From Porcincola sp945869225 (GTDB taxonomy: Bacteria > Bacillota > Clostridia > Lachnospirales > Lachnospiraceae): a stretch of 64,000 nt of DNA. The stretch's first letter is position 1. Every line of letters begins with the position of its first letter. The DNA lies in contig NZ_JBQKGW010000008.1 of assembly GCF_052118625.1 (NCBI RefSeq), forward strand, positions 1 to 64,000, written 5' to 3'. This document shows, piece after piece, positions 1 through 7,929 of the stretch. The position numbers were made by a program, and so were the translations under genes. The notes beneath the pieces are model-generated. The model saw only the letters and a program-made list of their open reading frames with translations, did no database searches and was not told the DNA's origin.

Positions 1-232
1 CTTAAATGCAAAGATAAACAGCAATAGTTAAAATATCTTTGCATTCATTATAACATATATGATGATAAAAACCATATTTTATAGCGTCATTTAATTAATC
101 AGCAGACACTAATTAGCTAGGTAGATGTCCGGAAACATTGTTTTTCTCATTGTGCTTCTGAACATGCATCAATTCTCTGATCAGGGAGTTTAATGGCGTA
201 TTGAGAGGGCAATTCAAGAAGGACGGAGGAAG

Positions 233-3200
233 ATGAAACGTAAACCAAAAAGTATCTGTAGTTCAGCTATGGCAGTGTTGTTGAGTTGCCTGATGCTTGT
301 CACGGGAATGCCGGTCAATGCCAGTGCTGATGAGTCAGTTCCTGTTCAGCAGACAGAAACCTCCGAGGAAGCAGTATCAGAATCTCAGAGCCCGGATGTA
401 CAAAAACCAGTTGATACTCAGCAAACAGAAGAAAAGTCTGCAATGGACAGTCCGGATTCAGAAAAAACAGAGGCGGAGAGTGTGGCTTCAGGAGAGGTGT
501 CTGATGAAACCGCTGATTCAAAAAGTACACAGAATGCTGTTTCTCCTGCAGAGTCAGAAGTCTCGCAGACAACCGGGCAGGCCGATCAGAAGGAAACGCC
601 GGTGAAAGAAGAGTCGGCTGTGAGGGACAAGTCATCGGAAGAGAGCATCGAAAAAGCAAGCCATGAGCAGTCAGACGCAAAAAGCGATCTCTCGATGCCT
701 GCGATTGATGTAACGAAGATGACTATAAATCAGATAACGGTAACTGTACATGCCGCAGCAGGGGTTTTTCCGGATGGTACTTCTGTCAGAATTACGCCGG
801 TGTCTGCTGATACAGCAATTCAGGCAGCAGAGCCATTGTTTGAAGGGCATGTTGTTGATGCAGCGGCTGTTGACATTTCATTCATTGGTCCGAGTGGGGT
901 GGAGATCGAGCCAGCTGATGGAAAGCAAGTTCAGATCGGGCTGCATGCAGAAAACGCAGTTGAAGGGGACAGCCATGAAGTTATTCACATAACGGATGAT
1001 GGTACAGCAGAAACGGTGGATTCAGTCAACCGTGTTACCGGTGCTTCCGCACAATTCTCGGCAGGCAGTTTTTCAGTGTATGCTATTGTTGGAACCGGTG
1101 AAGCCAACATCCCTACGGAAACCTATGAATTCTATAACTCAGACGGAAAGCTGGTTTCGTCGCAGACGGTAAAAAAAGGCGATACCCTTCTTGAACCGAA
1201 AGTACCAGAAACTCTGAACGGGAAAGTCTTTTCCGGGTGGAAAGACAGTTCGAATAATACCTTCGATGGCTTTGGAGTAATAGGAAACGTTGCTCAGGAC
1301 GGTGCAAAGATACAGCTGCACGCCAACTATCAGGACGCGATCTATCTTTACTATTATGATCAGTATGACAACCTGATCAAAAGTCAGCCAGTGACACCGA
1401 ATTCCACGGTAACCATTGCCGCAGATACGCCGTTAGTACAGGTACAGCCGCTTACTGAGTGTCAGGATGGATGGAGTACGGTACAGGGAGGCACAGTAGA
1501 TGTGTCAGGATCCTTTACCGTTGGAATGGAATCCGTAAAGCTCTATCCGATTCTGAAGGAAGGCTACTGGGTTGATTTCCAGACCAACAGCGAATCCTCT
1601 ATTGCAAGACAATTTATCTCCAGAAATGCAGAAGGAACGGACAGGCAGGTAAAGAAGCCGGAAACAAATCCGGTAAAGCAGGGGTATGTTTTTGATCAAT
1701 GGTATGCAGACCAGGATCTGAGCAAACCGTATGATTTTACACAAGAAGTGACGAAGCCTCTCACCTTGTATGCGGGATACAAACCTGCCTCCGACACCGA
1801 ATATACGGTCAGATACTGGATTGAATATCAGAAGGAACCCGGAACTGGAGTGGGAGACGGCACATGGGACTATAAATTCCTGGCAGTTGAAAGCAGGAAG
1901 GGAGTTACCGGCGAGGCAGCAACATTTAATGAAAACTTGATTTTCACGGAACCTTATGGGTTGTCTGCCCAGGCATATGAGATAAACAATGAGAAAACAA
2001 TTACTCATGAAATAGCTCCGGATGGTTCAACAGTTTTTGACGTGTATTATCAATGTAAAAAATATGACCTGTCGATAGTGATTCCCTTAGCGAACGGAAA
2101 ATCTACCCAATTAAGCTATGAACAGGTGAAATATTCTTCCAGCCTTGCCAATTTCTGGGACGAAGTTTTCTCTAATAGGCGTGAGGATGAACTGTTTGAT
2201 GGAAGTCACAGGTTCTTCTATTATTTACCAAGTGGTGGTGTTGAATTTGTGGAGAGTGCTTCGCAATTAAGCTCCATGCCCAGTAAAAATGCTGCATTGT
2301 TTATTCAGGGACTTGGAAAATCCAATTCTTATTATAAATTTTTCCTTGAAACACTGCATGGAAAGGCACCTGATGGAAAAACTACAGCTTTGAATCAATC
2401 GATCAGAGCAGATGGAGACACGAGAACATATTATCTGCAAGTCGATGGATATTTTACCAGCGGTACGTTTGGTTGTATTGATGTTACCACCTCTGATTTT
2501 ACCGGTTTTACTCCTATAATGGAGCATTCAGATGGACATTATGCTTTATTAAAAAGTGGAAACGGTGCAAGGGTGTGGTTTAGATATCCCAGCAAAAATC
2601 TCCACCTTGCAATGAACGCAGACGGCACGCAACACATGTATAACGGGCCGGACAATCCGATTCGGATTTATTATAAACGAAACAATTATCCGCTGATTTT
2701 TCACACAGGAGGCGGCCCGAAAGTGGAAGATCAGAATGTTTTGTATGAGGATTCTCTGAGCCAGTTCAATCCATCAGCGTACATTGCGAATCAGACGGCC
2801 ATTAAGCAGGGAAACGAGGAGTTTGTATTTGCCGGCTGGTATACGGATTCCGAATATACAAAACCATTTGATTTCAATTCGACAATGCCGGCGTATGAAC
2901 TGGATCTGTATGCAAAGTGGGTTCCAAAAACGTATACGGTTACGTTTGATACGGGGAAGGGCTCATCTGTCGAAAAAATTACAAATGTCCGGTATGGTGC
3001 GACTGTTGCAAAGCCGGAGGAACCGACATATGAAGGACATATCTTCCTTGGATGGACACTAGGAGGCAGGCCGTACAGCTTTGAGTCCGGCGTGACTGAA
3101 AACATTGTTCTGAAAGCAGAGTGGAGAAGCATTGATGCATGGTGTGTGCAGTATGATCTGAACGGTGGCAGTGGTGCATGTCCTTTCGATGACGAGAAAT

Positions 3201-4033
3201 ATTACGAGAATGCCGGTGTAACGGTTGCCCCGGCAGATGACATTACGGCTCCGGTGGGAATGGTTTTCCTAGGCTGGAAATCCAGTGGTGATGGCAGACT
3301 GTACTACCCGAATGCATCTGCACCTATGGCATTTGGCGGGATGACATTTACGGCACAGTGGGGGATAGAAGAAAAGACAACAAAGCTGACCTATGATTTC
3401 AATTTTGAACAGTTTGGTATTCACGTGGATGGCAAGACATATGAGACAGTGTTTGCGTTGAAGAACAATAGCAAAATCACTCTGGCAGATATCAGCTCAT
3501 TGTGTGCAGTACCGGCAGGATACAAATTCAAAGGCTGGTATCTTGACAAGAGCTGTGAAACAGAACCCTTGCAAAAGGTTTTGGTTGATCGTCTTCAGGA
3601 GAATGGCAACAGGGTTTACGCAAAATGGATCAAAGTTTATTCTGTTACGTATAAGGATGGTGCAGGCGGAAGCCTTTTCAAAGATCAAACCTATACAGTG
3701 GAAAATGGACAGAAGACGCCTGATTTCAATGGAACACCCAAGAGAGATGGCTACGCCTTCAAGGGGTGGTCTCCGAAGATCAGTGACACAGTCAATTGTG
3801 ATGTGATCTATACGGCGAAGTGGGAGAAGATTGGACAGACACAAGGCACAGAGGCATCTGAACCGGATAAGGCATCTACAACTCCTTCAACGAGCGTACA
3901 GAAAAATTCCAGTTCGCCAAAGACAGGAGATGATACAAATCTGATTATATATAATCTGGCAATGGCAGTAGGACTTGTCCTGATCATAGCAATTCTGCTT
4001 CTCAGGAAAAAACACGGGTATAAAAACAGCTGA
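233..4033 (+). CDS. Sortase-anchored InlB B-repeat surface protein
   Basis: Large wall-anchored surface protein of 1266 residues, probably involved in adhesion or interaction. Residues 1-31 form a signal peptide ending near VNASA. Residues 32-155 are a Ser/Glu/Gln-rich stalk. Residues about 160-290 form a beta-rich domain. The rest carries about seven InlB B-type repeats, recognised by their FxGW signatures (FSGWK, FDQWY, FAGWY, FLGWT, FLGWK, FKGWY, FKGWS). A Ser/Thr linker leads to SPKTGD, a hydrophobic helix and a basic tail (RKKHGYKNS), the standard sortase sorting signal. The start follows GGAGG by three bases. It stands alone, with about 230 AT-rich bases in front and a strong terminator behind. 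Its codon use is more AT-rich than its neighbours, which suggests later acquisition. The ligand cannot be told from sequence. Confidence 0.9.
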   Translation: MKRKPKSICSSAMAVLLSCLMLVTGMPVNASADESVPVQQTETSEEAVSESQSPDVQKPVDTQQTEEKSAMDSPDSEKTEAESVASGEVSDETADSKSTQNAVSPAESEVSQTTGQADQKETPVKEESAVRDKSSEESIEKASHEQSDAKSDLSMPAIDVTKMTINQITVTVHAAAGVFPDGTSVRITPVSADTAIQAAEPLFEGHVVDAAAVDISFIGPSGVEIEPADGKQVQIGLHAENAVEGDSHEVIHITDDGTAETVDSVNRVTGASAQFSAGSFSVYAIVGTGEANIPTETYEFYNSDGKLVSSQTVKKGDTLLEPKVPETLNGKVFSGWKDSSNNTFDGFGVIGNVAQDGAKIQLHANYQDAIYLYYYDQYDNLIKSQPVTPNSTVTIAADTPLVQVQPLTECQDGWSTVQGGTVDVSGSFTVGMESVKLYPILKEGYWVDFQTNSESSIARQFISRNAEGTDRQVKKPETNPVKQGYVFDQWYADQDLSKPYDFTQEVTKPLTLYAGYKPASDTEYTVRYWIEYQKEPGTGVGDGTWDYKFLAVESRKGVTGEAATFNENLIFTEPYGLSAQAYEINNEKTITHEIAPDGSTVFDVYYQCKKYDLSIVIPLANGKSTQLSYEQVKYSSSLANFWDEVFSNRREDELFDGSHRFFYYLPSGGVEFVESASQLSSMPSKNAALFIQGLGKSNSYYKFFLETLHGKAPDGKTTALNQSIRADGDTRTYYLQVDGYFTSGTFGCIDVTTSDFTGFTPIMEHSDGHYALLKSGNGARVWFRYPSKNLHLAMNADGTQHMYNGPDNPIRIYYKRNNYPLIFHTGGGPKVEDQNVLYEDSLSQFNPSAYIANQTAIKQGNEEFVFAGWYTDSEYTKPFDFNSTMPAYELDLYAKWVPKTYTVTFDTGKGSSVEKITNVRYGATVAKPEEPTYEGHIFLGWTLGGRPYSFESGVTENIVLKAEWRSIDAWCVQYDLNGGSGACPFDDEKYYENAGVTVAPADDITAPVGMVFLGWKSSGDGRLYYPNASAPMAFGGMTFTAQWGIEEKTTKLTYDFNFEQFGIHVDGKTYETVFALKNNSKITLADISSLCAVPAGYKFKGWYLDKSCETEPLQKVLVDRLQENGNRVYAKWIKVYSVTYKDGAGGSLFKDQTYTVENGQKTPDFNGTPKRDGYAFKGWSPKISDTVNCDVIYTAKWEKIGQTQGTEASEPDKASTTPSTSVQKNSSSPKTGDDTNLIIYNLAMAVGLVLIIAILLLRKKHGYKNS

Positions 4034-4077
4034 GAATGAGGAAACCGAAGATTTTTAGAATCAGAGTCAGGATTTAG

Positions 4078-4116
4078 AACGACCGCTCTGGCTTTCAGGC
4101 CAGGGCGGTCGTTTTA
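4078..4116. terminator. Strong terminator between convergent genes
   Basis: A 15-base stem (4078-4092 with 4099-4113, one mismatch) encloses the loop TTTCAG and ends in a short T run on the plus strand. It closes the surface-protein transcript and lies directly beyond the stop of the minus-strand metal-sensor gene, so it may act in both directions. Confidence 0.8.
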
Positions 4117-4509
4117 TCATCGGATAAACTGGTCGATGGCTTTATTGACTTTCTCGATCGATTCCTTGTCCTGCTCCTCCACAGCCTCCACGATGCAGTG
4201 CTCCAGATGCTCTTTGAGGAGCGCCTTGCCGGCGTTGTTGATCTCTGCCCTCACGGCAGCCAGCTGGATCAGAACATCCGAGCAGTCCTGTCCGCTTTCG
4301 ATCATCCGCTTCACGGCTTCCAGGTGCCCGATCGATCTCGAGAGGCGGTTTACAATCTTCCGCATCTCGGCCGGAGAGTGGGTGTGGGAGTGAGAGTGCT
4401 CATGTGTATGGCTGGAGGCGGTATCCGGCGTGCCGCTTCCATGACTGTGTGTATGAAATTCGCCATCGGAATGGTTGTGTGGTGCGGTATTCAGTGATTC
4501 TTCTGACAC
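4117..4509 (-). CDS. His-rich CsoR/RcnR-family metal-sensing repressor
   Basis: A 130-residue all-helical DUF156 (CsoR/RcnR) repressor. Family members bind DNA and release it when a metal such as Cu(I), Ni(II) or Co(II) binds. The core from residue 46 holds Cys76, His101 and Cys105, matching the C-H-C ligand set of CsoR; His104 is also present. The N-terminal 45 residues are unusual, with 11 histidines in alternating His-X pattern. The start is a GTG with AAAGGAG seven bases upstream, inside the last 19 bases of larC, so it is translationally coupled to the nickel-cofactor genes. Nickel sensing and control of the lar operon are inferred from this position and the His-rich tail. The C-H-C set alone would fit copper. 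Confidence 0.82.
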   Translation of the reverse strand: MSEESLNTAPHNHSDGEFHTHSHGSGTPDTASSHTHEHSHSHTHSPAEMRKIVNRLSRSIGHLEAVKRMIESGQDCSDVLIQLAAVRAEINNAGKALLKEHLEHCIVEAVEEQDKESIEKVNKAIDQFIR

Positions 4510-5912
4510 GAAGAAACTCCTTTCAGTATGGTTTTGTCCGGTTCTCCGCAGCGTTCCAGGGCTTTCCGGCGGATTTCCGCAACTGGTAAGCCAAACTGTT
4601 TCGCTGCTGCTGCGATTGGGTCGTATTCCGGCTTCAGCCGCACCGCTCCGTACCCTTCCGATTTTTTAACGGGGATGACGGTGGATCTTTGGCTGCCTTC
4701 ATGCACCGGTCTTCCGAAGTCCGCTTCTGAGAGCGTGACCGTTTCAAAGCCGGATTTCATGATGTAGCGCTGGCAGATCTTTTCCCGGATACCAAGTGTT
4801 GTCGTATACGCAAAAAACGCTTTGATGACAGAAGCTTTCTGTTCTCTGTGGCAGAGGGCGCTCAGGATGACGCCCGGTCTGCTTTTTTTCATACCGGCCG
4901 GGGTTGTGAATACATCGAGGGCGCCGGCTTCAAAAAGCCGGTCCACCGCGAAGGACAGATCCTCCGGTGTCATGTCATCGAGATTGCAGGACAGTTCGGA
5001 TATCTCGTCGCGGGCGCCGTCCAACTTGTCTTCTTCGCTCGCTGTCTGCCCGAGCAGCGCACGAACACAGTTCGCCCGGCTGAAGTCCTTCTTTCCCATA
5101 CCGTAGCCGATGCCATCGAGGGTCATTTCCGGCATCGTTCCGAATGCATCTGCGAAAAAGCCGGTCAGTGCGGCTCCTGTCGGGGTCAGAAGCTCACCGT
5201 CCTCTGTCCCGGCGAGGCAGGGAATCTGCATCTTTTTCAGAATGTAAGCTGTGGCTGGCGCCGGCACCGGGAGCAGGCCATGGGCGCATCGCACGGTGCC
5301 GGTGCCTGTCGCTGCCGGGGAGGCGATCACCTTGTCCGGACGGATCATCCGCATCAGAAGGCAGACGGAGACAATATCGGCAATCGCATCCTTCTCTCCA
5401 ACCTCATGAAAATGAATCTGCTCTACCTCCACGCCGTGCGCGTGGCTTTCAGCCTCCGCCAGCAGGCGGTAGACCTGCTGCGCATCTGTTTTCACAGTAT
5501 CCGGGAGGTTCAGGTTCCAGATGGCCTCGTGAATCTCAGCCAGGGCATGGTGATGATGTGCATGATCATGATCAGGTACATGATCGTGTACATGTTCGGT
5601 GTTATGAGCACATGCGAAGGAATAGGGATGGGGCTCTGTTTGTATGTGGCCATGTTCATGCCTGCCCTGGCCGTCACGAACATGGGCAGGGATATCCGCC
5701 TCCTCGCTGCCATCCACGAGGACTGCCATATGCGTTCCGGTGATGCCGCACTTCTCCGAGCGTTCAGCCTGAACCGACACGCCGTCAAGCCCGAGATGAT
5801 TCATCGCGGACAGATAGTCTTCCTGCTCTTTTCCGGAGAGCAGTTCAAAAAGCGCCGCGGAGAGCATATCGCCTGCGGCGCCCATTCCAAGGTCAAGATA
5901 GAGAACTTTCAT
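4491..5912 (-). CDS. larC: LarC, nickel insertase for the pincer cofactor
   Basis: LarC of 473 residues, which in the known pathway inserts nickel into the pyridinium bis-thiocarboxylate mononucleotide in a CTP-dependent step. The N-terminus MKVLYLDLGMGAAGDML is the family signature, and a His-rich loop (residues about 85-125, with a HAHHHHA run) is the expected metal-handling segment. Unlike the Lactiplantibacillus gene, which needs a frameshift to join LarC1 and LarC2, this one is a single continuous frame. An upstream in-frame extension exists, but the ATG at 5912 overlaps the larB stop as ATGA and begins the conserved sequence, so I chose it. The C-terminus overlaps the metal-sensor gene. 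Confident. Confidence 0.93.
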   Translation of the reverse strand: MKVLYLDLGMGAAGDMLSAALFELLSGKEQEDYLSAMNHLGLDGVSVQAERSEKCGITGTHMAVLVDGSEEADIPAHVRDGQGRHEHGHIQTEPHPYSFACAHNTEHVHDHVPDHDHAHHHHALAEIHEAIWNLNLPDTVKTDAQQVYRLLAEAESHAHGVEVEQIHFHEVGEKDAIADIVSVCLLMRMIRPDKVIASPAATGTGTVRCAHGLLPVPAPATAYILKKMQIPCLAGTEDGELLTPTGAALTGFFADAFGTMPEMTLDGIGYGMGKKDFSRANCVRALLGQTASEEDKLDGARDEISELSCNLDDMTPEDLSFAVDRLFEAGALDVFTTPAGMKKSRPGVILSALCHREQKASVIKAFFAYTTTLGIREKICQRYIMKSGFETVTLSEADFGRPVHEGSQRSTVIPVKKSEGYGAVRLKPEYDPIAAAAKQFGLPVAEIRRKALERCGEPDKTILKGVSSCQKNH

Positions 5913-6697
5913 TGCTCTGCCTCCCCGTATCCTTTGAGGTGATTGATCATGCTTGCAAAATAGGCTGCGCCAAAGCCATTGTCGATGTTCTCGACACACA
6001 TTCCGCTGGCGCAGCAGTTCAGCATGGAGAGCAGCGCTGAGACACCATGGAAGGAGGTGCCATATCCGACGCTGGTCGGAACCGCGATGACCGGACAGTC
6101 CGCAAGCCCTGTCACGACAGCCGGAAGAGCCCCTTCCATCCCCGCGATCGTGATGATAACGGTTGCGTCCATAATCTCCGGAAGGTGCGCAAGCAGCCGG
6201 TGAAGACCCGCGACACCGGCATCGTAGATGCGGACAACCTCATTTCCAAGTGCCTCGGCTGTGACGACAGCTTCCTCGGCAACCGGGACGTCGGAGGTCC
6301 CGGCTGTCATGACCAGGATCCGGCCGATTCCGTCAGGCTTCGGACAGCTTCCGATCACAGCGATTCTTCCGCTTTCATTGTAGGAGAATTCTGCCTGCCA
6401 TCTGCCTGCCGCCTGGACCCTGAGCTGCTCGGCCTTTTCTCTGTCAAGCCGCGTGACCAGGATGGTTTTCTGGCCATTCTCCAGCATCGATCCGGCGATA
6501 CCCGTGATCTGCTCCGCTGTTTTTCCGGCTCCGAAGATCACTTCAGCCGTGCCAGTCCGCACCCCGCGCTGCAGATCAACCTTTGCGTAGCCAAGGTCAT
6601 CGAACGGTTTCATGCGCAGCTTCAGAAGAGCCTCATCGACATCTGTCGAACCGTCCTGAACTGAAGATAGGAGTGCCCTAAGTTCTTTTTCATCCAT
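5909..6697 (-). CDS. larB: LarB, NaAD carboxylase/hydrolase of the pincer pathway
   Basis: LarB of 262 residues, related to the PurE-type AIR carboxylase fold. It carboxylates nicotinic acid adenine dinucleotide and releases pyridinium-3,5-biscarboxylic acid mononucleotide, the first step to the nickel-pincer cofactor. The C-terminal half has the Gly-rich PurE-like core (AGMEGALPAVV, PTSVGYG, ENIDNGFGAA). An in-frame GTG at 6712 overlaps the larE stop and would add five residues, but it lacks a ribosome site. The ATG at 6697 has GAGG nine bases upstream, so I prefer it. It is followed by larC with an ATGA overlap. Confidence 0.93.
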   Translation of the reverse strand: MDEKELRALLSSVQDGSTDVDEALLKLRMKPFDDLGYAKVDLQRGVRTGTAEVIFGAGKTAEQITGIAGSMLENGQKTILVTRLDREKAEQLRVQAAGRWQAEFSYNESGRIAVIGSCPKPDGIGRILVMTAGTSDVPVAEEAVVTAEALGNEVVRIYDAGVAGLHRLLAHLPEIMDATVIITIAGMEGALPAVVTGLADCPVIAVPTSVGYGTSFHGVSALLSMLNCCASGMCVENIDNGFGAAYFASMINHLKGYGEAEQ

Positions 6698-6708
6698 CCC
6701 GCTTAGCC

Positions 6709-7566
6709 TCACGTTCTGATTGCAGATGCAGCCTGCCGGCTGTCCAGAACCTCGTTCATGCTTCCTGTACGGTATCCCATCAGGTCGAGGGTTACATAAG
6801 CAAAGCCGAACCCATGTAGCTGTTCGTATACGCTGCGCCGCAGCGACTCATCCGAAAACCGGGCAATTTCATCCGGCAGGACCTCAATCCGAGCCAGATT
6901 TTCATGGATCCGGACCCTGACCTGGCGAAACCCGAGATCGATGAGCAGCTGTTCTGCCCGGTCCACCATCGCCAGTTTCTTCTCGGTAATCTCCTCGCCG
7001 TAGACAAAGCGCGAGGACAGGCAGGCGTATGAGGGCTTGTCCCAGGTCGGGAGAGCCCGCTCCTTCGACAAAAGCCGAATCTCTTCCTTCCCAAGTCCGG
7101 CTTCTCTCAGCGGGCTTCGGATTCCAAGCTCTGCGACTGCCAGAAGCCCCGGCCGGTAGTCCCCATTGTCGTCCAGATTGGAACCTTCCGCAATCTCGCG
7201 GATGCCCTCACGGGCGGTCAGATCCTTCAGCTTCGTGAACAGTTCTTTTTTGCAGAGATAGCAGCGGTTCACCGGATTGTGGCGGAAGCCGTCGATGTCG
7301 AGCTCCTCCGACTCCACGATATAGTGCCGGATGCCATGAGCCCTGCAGTATTCCTTTGCCTCGTCACGCTCCCGTTTTGGAAATGAACAGGACACGGCCG
7401 TCACGGCTGCCGCCTTGTCTCCGAGCACGTCTACAGCGGTGTCCAGCAGAAATGTCGAGTCCACGCCGGAAGAGAAGGCCACCGCCACGCTTCCGTAGGA
7501 GGCCAGAATCTCTCTGAGCTTTTTGTATTTTTCATGCAGGATATCTGTCTGTTTCTGGTTTGTCAT
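6709..7566 (-). CDS. larE: LarE, sulfur transferase of the pincer pathway
   Basis: LarE of 285 residues, a PP-loop ATPase that adenylates the LarB product and adds sulfur to both carboxylates. The PP-loop SSGVDST is at residues 32-38. CYLC (Cys102, Cys105) lies in the middle, and Cys182 in the ACLSSR segment sits where the sacrificial sulfur-donor cysteine of Lactiplantibacillus LarE is expected (inferred alignment). It is the first gene of a larE-larB-larC-regulator operon on the minus strand. No LarA racemase is nearby, so the cofactor user is elsewhere or is another member of the LarA superfamily. Confidence 0.93.
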   Translation of the reverse strand: MTNQKQTDILHEKYKKLREILASYGSVAVAFSSGVDSTFLLDTAVDVLGDKAAAVTAVSCSFPKRERDEAKEYCRAHGIRHYIVESEELDIDGFRHNPVNRCYLCKKELFTKLKDLTAREGIREIAEGSNLDDNGDYRPGLLAVAELGIRSPLREAGLGKEEIRLLSKERALPTWDKPSYACLSSRFVYGEEITEKKLAMVDRAEQLLIDLGFRQVRVRIHENLARIEVLPDEIARFSDESLRRSVYEQLHGFGFAYVTLDLMGYRTGSMNEVLDSRQAASAIRT

Positions 7567-7727
7567 ATGGATTGACTATATACCCTTTCTATAGCATATT
7601 TCGTCTTTCTTCCGAATACGATCATTATACATGATTCAGTCAATGGATATGCACAAACGAAGAGAACCCTGAAAGTGGCAGCGCGGTGAGAGCTGCGAAG
7701 CAGCGAAAACGCGCGTAATCATAAATG

Positions 7728-7770
7728 AGCTCCTGCTCAGCTGGTGAAAACCGGTGAGCAGGAGCTTTTG
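7728..7770. terminator. Terminator-like hairpin with GAAA loop
   Basis: The 12-base arms AGCTCCTGCTCA and TGAGCAGGAGCT match perfectly and continue inward, after one unpaired base, as CTGGT-GAAA-ACCGG. A TTTT run follows on the plus strand and a weaker CATTTAT on the minus strand. It could end the minus-strand exporter transcript or be a stem of the adjacent intron remnant; GNRA-capped stems are common in such RNAs. Confidence 0.5.
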
Positions 7771-7779
7771 AAGTATATC

Positions 7780-7905
7780 TGGCAGTGCATGCTTCTAACG
7801 GGTGAAAGTCCCGAATCTGCCTGATAGAGGGAAGGGTATAACCGAAGGCAAGGATGCCCATCATGAGGTAGGATCAGAAGGAGGCCGGATGTGAGAAACA
7901 ATCAG
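7780..7905 (+). mobile_element. Group II intron remnant (domain I only)
   Basis: The stretch contains the recognisable order of bacterial group II intron domain I: AACGGGTGAAAGTCCCGA, then ACCGAAGGCAAGG, ATGCCCATCATGAGGT and ATCAGAAGGAGGCCGG. These correspond to the conserved GGGTGAAAGTCCC stem and the ATCTGAAGGAAGC region of intact introns. No reverse transcriptase, domain V or 3' end follows, because the minus-strand exporter gene begins at 7930. It is therefore a 5' fragment that cannot splice. Its exact 5' boundary is unclear. Confidence 0.68.
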
Positions 7906-7929
7906 CTTCAGACTCTCTGATCGATACCA

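Larger units (their letters stand above)
7567..7929. other. Intergenic gap with hairpin and intron remnant
   Basis: No convincing protein gene lies here. The gap holds a GAAA-capped hairpin (7728-7766) and the remains of a group II intron domain I (about 7780-7905). The base composition between 7660 and 7715 is rich in short palindromes such as GCTGCgaaGCAGC. The first 70 bases nearest larE are AT-rich and probably hold its promoter, but I could not fix clear -35 and -10 boxes. Confidence 0.6.

Noticed and set aside
4491..5999. Frameshifted LarC1/LarC2
   Set aside because: The whole LarC sequence is in one frame, and the upstream extension before 5912 lies within larB.
7640..7864. 74-codon frame on the minus strand in the lar/exporter gap
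   Set aside because: It overlaps the group II intron remnant and the GAAA-capped hairpin, and has no ribosome site or family likeness.
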